The position numbers and the translations under genes are program-made. The notes beneath the pieces are model-generated. The model saw only the letters and a program-made list of their open reading frames with translations, ran no database searches and was not told where the DNA came from. 7,194 bases of DNA from Paracoccaceae bacterium (GTDB lineage Bacteria; Pseudomonadota; Alphaproteobacteria; Rhodobacterales; Rhodobacteraceae). The stretch spans positions 1-7,194 of the forward strand of contig JALORM010000084.1 in NCBI GenBank assembly GCA_025458985.1, written 5' to 3'. Below, one piece after another: positions 4,944-7,194 of the stretch (position 1 is its first letter; the number at the start of each line of letters is the position of its first letter).

Positions 4944-5746
4944 CCGCCCGCGCGGTCCTCCTTGCCGCGCTGCTGGCGGTTGTTGCGGGCCGCCCTGTGG
5001 ACGCCGAGCCGATGGTCCTGCCCTACGAGGACGGCTACCTGCCCTTCTCGGCCACGCTGGAGGATGGCACGCCCGAGGGCTTCAACATCGCCGTCGCGCG
5101 CGAGATCGCGGCGCTGATGGGCGGCGAGCCGGTCTTCGTCCCCTCGGATTTCGACACGATCCAGTTCGGCGACTGGCCCGAGGACTGGGCCTTCTCGGTC
5201 GCCTCGATGTCGCAGAGCCCGGCACGGGCCGAAAAGTTCCAGTTCGTCGGGCCCTACTACTTCGACCAGGTCGTTCTGGTCGCGCGCGAGGGCACCGGCG
5301 ACTTCGACGCCGGTCGCTACGACGGCAAGCGCTTTGCCGTCTGCCAGGGCTGCATCTACGGCCTCTACCTGGCAGGCGGCGCTTCGCTGTCGCTCGACGG
5401 GGCTGCGGTGGACCCGCCGCTCGGCGCGGTGAGCATCCTCGTCTACCCGTCGGACTTCGACGTCCTGCGCGCGCTGGGCGAGGAGGACCCGCCCGAGGCC
5501 GACTACGGAATGACCAGCATCTTCCATGCGCTCTACTACGAAAGCCGCGACTTCCCCATCGAACACGGGACGACGCCTGTCTTCACCGAGCCGCTCTGGG
5601 TCGTGGTGCCGCGCGGGCGCGAGGACTTCGCGGCCCGCGTCAAGACGGCGCTTGACGAGCTGCGCCAAAGCGGACGGCTGGCCGAGCTGTCGCAGCAGTA
5701 TCTGGGCGGCGACTTCACCGACGCGGCGGGCCTGTCGGGCCACTGA
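4940..5746 (+). CDS. Periplasmic solute-binding protein, family 3 (amino-acid type), without a transporter partner nearby
   Basis: A 268-residue protein with a signal peptide (residues 1-22, ARAVLLAALLAVVAGRPVDA) followed by a bilobed family-3 (SBP_bac_3) domain. Landmarks are PYEDGYLPFSA (28-38), EGFNIAVAREIAALMG (46-61), matching the family's GFDVDLAKAIA block, and SMSQSPARAEKFQFVGPYYF (89-108). The last corresponds to the usual GMSITPERAEKVDFS-PYY and keeps the Arg (96) that normally grips a ligand carboxylate. The C-terminal helix KTALDELRQSGRLAELSQQYLG (235-256) is also typical. The hinge region, where GV-x-GT usually stands, is instead FAVCQGCIYG (132-141) with a CxxC pair (Cys135, Cys138), which is unusual. 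The usual gene would sit beside a permease and an ATPase; none is visible, and the partner upstream is a 101-residue membrane protein. The start at 4940 overlaps that gene's stop. It may act as a sensor or scavenger rather than as part of a transporter; the ligand is unknown. Confidence 0.88.
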   Translation: MTARAVLLAALLAVVAGRPVDAEPMVLPYEDGYLPFSATLEDGTPEGFNIAVAREIAALMGGEPVFVPSDFDTIQFGDWPEDWAFSVASMSQSPARAEKFQFVGPYYFDQVVLVAREGTGDFDAGRYDGKRFAVCQGCIYGLYLAGGASLSLDGAAVDPPLGAVSILVYPSDFDVLRALGEEDPPEADYGMTSIFHALYYESRDFPIEHGTTPVFTEPLWVVVPRGREDFAARVKTALDELRQSGRLAELSQQYLGGDFTDAAGLSGH

Positions 5747-5810
5747 CACGGGTCGCTGACCGTGGCCGCCGTGGCTTGCGCTGCAGCGCGGGCCGGTCCA
5801 AGAAGCCACC

Positions 5811-6701
5811 ATGGCGGCGGCTCCCGACATCCTGTGCATCGGCGCGGTCCTGTGGGACATCATCGGGCGCAGCCCGGCCCACATGCGCGAAGGCTCGGAC
5901 GTGCCCGGCCGCATCACCCGCCTTCCGGGCGGCGTGGCGCTGAACGTCGCGATGACGCTGCGCCGCTTCGGGCTTGCGCCGGCGCTGCTGACGGCAATCG
6001 GCCGCGACGCCGAGGGCGACGAGCTCGTCGCCGCCTGCGAACGCCTCGGCCTCGACACCACGCATGCCTACCGATCGGACGACCTGCCGACCGACCGCTA
6101 CATGGCGGTCGAGGGGGCGAACGGCCTGATCGCCGCCATCGCCGATGCGCATTCCCTGGAAGCCGCGGGCGACAAGATCCTGCGCCCCCTGGTCGACGGC
6201 CGGCTTGGGTCGGCAGCCGCGCCCTGGGCCGGGGCGGTCGTGCTTGACGGCAACCTGACCGAGGCGCTTCTGGCCGAGGTGGCGGCCGCGCCGATGCTTG
6301 CTGCGGCCGACCTGCGCGTGGCCCCCGCCTCGCCCGGCAAGGCCGAACGGCTTCTGCCGCTTCTGGGTCACCCGCGCGCGACGCTCTATGTCAACCGCGA
6401 AGAGGCAGCGCTCTTGCTCAAGACCCGCTTCGCCGACGCGCCCGCCGCGGCGGCGGCGCTCCATGCGCGGGGCGCGGCGCGGGCGCTGGTGACTGATGGC
6501 GGGCGGACGGCGGCGCTGGCCGAGGCGGGCGCCGTCATCGCTGCCGACCCGCCCGCGGTGCTGGTGACCCGCGTCACCGGCGCGGGCGACACCTTCATGG
6601 CCGCCCACATCGCGGCCGAACGGCAGGGCGCCCGGGGGGCCGAGGCGCTTGGCCGCGCGCTGCGCGCGGCTGCCGACTACGTCTCGGGAGACATCGCATG
6701 A
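5811..6701 (+). CDS. psuK: PfkB-family carbohydrate kinase, probable pseudouridine kinase
   Basis: A ribokinase-fold enzyme of 296 residues. It carries an N-terminal ILCIGAVLWDII strand (7-18), PfkB signature 1 GGVALNVAMTLRRFG (40-54), a substrate-lid region with DLPTDRYMAV (91-100), NREEA (195-199) and signature 2 VTGAGDTFMAA (255-265). In that last motif GAGD forms the anion hole and Asp260 should be the catalytic base. PfkB kinases act on several nucleosides and sugars. The pseudouridine assignment rests on the overlap with psuG: it would phosphorylate pseudouridine at the 5' position in the cytoplasm. The ribosome binding site is weak (AAGAAG about 5 nt before the ATG), and there is no other in-frame start nearby. 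A 64-nt gap separates it from the binding-protein gene upstream, with no clear terminator, so read-through is possible. Ribokinase or another nucleoside kinase are alternatives. Confidence 0.9.
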   Translation: MAAAPDILCIGAVLWDIIGRSPAHMREGSDVPGRITRLPGGVALNVAMTLRRFGLAPALLTAIGRDAEGDELVAACERLGLDTTHAYRSDDLPTDRYMAVEGANGLIAAIADAHSLEAAGDKILRPLVDGRLGSAAAPWAGAVVLDGNLTEALLAEVAAAPMLAAADLRVAPASPGKAERLLPLLGHPRATLYVNREEAALLLKTRFADAPAAAAALHARGAARALVTDGGRTAALAEAGAVIAADPPAVLVTRVTGAGDTFMAAHIAAERQGARGAEALGRALRAAADYVSGDIA

Positions 6702-7194
6702 CGACCGCGCCACTTCTCTTCTCGCCCGAGGTCGCGGCGGCCCGCGCGGCGGGCGCGCCGCTCGTTGCGCTGGAATCGACGATCATCAGCCACGGCTTCC
6801 CCTGGCCCCGCAACCTCGAGATGGCCGAGGCCGTCGAGGCCGAGGTGCGCGCCGCGGGCGCGGTTCCGGCGACCATCGCTGTCATGGGCGGGCAGGTCCG
6901 GATCGGCCTCACCCCGGACGCGCTGCGGGCCCTGGCGCAGGACCCGGGTGCGCTGAAGCTCAGCCGCGCCGACCTTGCCGCCTGCCTCGCCGCGGGGCGG
7001 ACCGGCGCCACCACGGTCGCGGCCACGATGATCTGCGCGCGCCTTGCCGGCATCGCGGTCTTCGCCACCGGCGGGATCGGCGGCGTGCACCGTGGCGCCG
7101 AGCACAGCTTCGACATCTCGGCCGACCTTCAGGAACTGGCGCAGACCCCGGTCACGGTCGTCGCGGCGGGCGCCAAGGCGATCCTCGACCTGCC
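6698..7194 (+). CDS. psuG: Pseudouridine-5'-phosphate glycosidase, N-terminal part (runs off the right edge)
   Basis: The first 165 of roughly 305 residues expected for PsuG. This enzyme splits pseudouridine 5'-phosphate into uracil and ribose 5-phosphate, using a Schiff-base lysine and a divalent metal. Highly characteristic blocks are present: VALESTIISHG (23-33), AVPATIAVMGG (55-65), KLSRADL (87-93), GATTVAATM (103-111), VFATGGIGGVHRG (121-133), DISADLQEL (139-147) and AGAKAILDL (157-165). Glu26, Lys87, Asp143 and Lys160 fall where the E. coli enzyme has, as I recall, Glu31, Lys93, Asp149 and the Schiff-base Lys166. The ATG overlaps the kinase stop as ATGA, so the two steps of one pathway are translationally coupled. 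The frame is intact to the window edge, and the C-terminal half is outside. Confidence 0.96.
   Translation, partial: MTTAPLLFSPEVAAARAAGAPLVALESTIISHGFPWPRNLEMAEAVEAEVRAAGAVPATIAVMGGQVRIGLTPDALRALAQDPGALKLSRADLAACLAAGRTGATTVAATMICARLAGIAVFATGGIGGVHRGAEHSFDISADLQELAQTPVTVVAAGAKAILDL

Noticed and set aside
5747..5789. Terminator between the binding protein and psuK (bulged CACGG/CCGTG stem and the 12-bp palindrome GCGCTGCAGCGC)
   Set aside because: The stems are weak or would leave a very tight loop, and no T run follows; termination is not supported.
5805..5814. GCCACCATGG around the psuK start resembles a eukaryotic Kozak context
   Set aside because: It is a coincidence in a bacterial operon with bacterial gene overlaps; it says nothing about engineering or eukaryotic origin.
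4925..6061. 378-residue minus-strand frame opposite the binding protein and psuK
   Set aside because: The opposing frames carry clear family motifs, while this one has only Arg-rich low-complexity sequence.
5715..6713. 332-residue minus-strand frame opposite psuK
   Set aside because: It is a shadow of the PfkB kinase; no motif is seen.

Overview
The window looks like a piece of an alphaproteobacterial chromosome, most likely Rhodobacterales. The signs are very high GC, dense short-spaced genes, several ATGA stop/start overlaps, a DUF1127 mini-protein, and a TTAA-N7-TTAA (CtrA-type) motif in the only clearly AT-rich promoter patch. This assignment is inference from style, not a database match. 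I see no tRNA, rRNA, CRISPR array, insertion sequence or prophage gene.

Layout, left half. A minus-strand run reads right to left from 2197 to 1: a homocysteine S-methyltransferase family gene (2197-1244), a 53-residue DUF1127 gene (1217-1056), a terminator-like hairpin (1042-1000), a GNAT acetyltransferase (982-386), and the 5' end of an exported-protein gene that leaves the window (263-1). A TetR-family regulator (2395-3015, plus strand) is divergent from the methyltransferase. Their 197-bp shared intergenic region holds a perfect 8+2+8 inverted repeat and a TATACT box, so the regulator probably controls itself and/or the methyltransferase/DUF1127 pair.

Layout, right half. After about 260 non-coding bases comes a compact plus-strand group of four small or poorly characterised envelope genes. 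They are a 60-residue cysteine-rich peptide (3280-3462), a 384-residue secreted protein with no recognised domain (3459-4613), a 101-residue membrane protein (4638-4943) and a periplasmic family-3 solute-binding protein (4940-5746). Two of the three junctions are ATGA overlaps, and no permease or ATPase accompanies the binding protein. A possible CtrA site and a ribosome binding site precede the first gene. This unit is the best candidate for something undescribed.

The window ends with a conventional pseudouridine catabolism pair: a PfkB-type kinase (psuK, 5811-6701) overlapping the start of pseudouridine-5'-phosphate glycosidase (psuG, from 6698, cut by the window edge). Together they would convert pseudouridine to uracil and ribose 5-phosphate.
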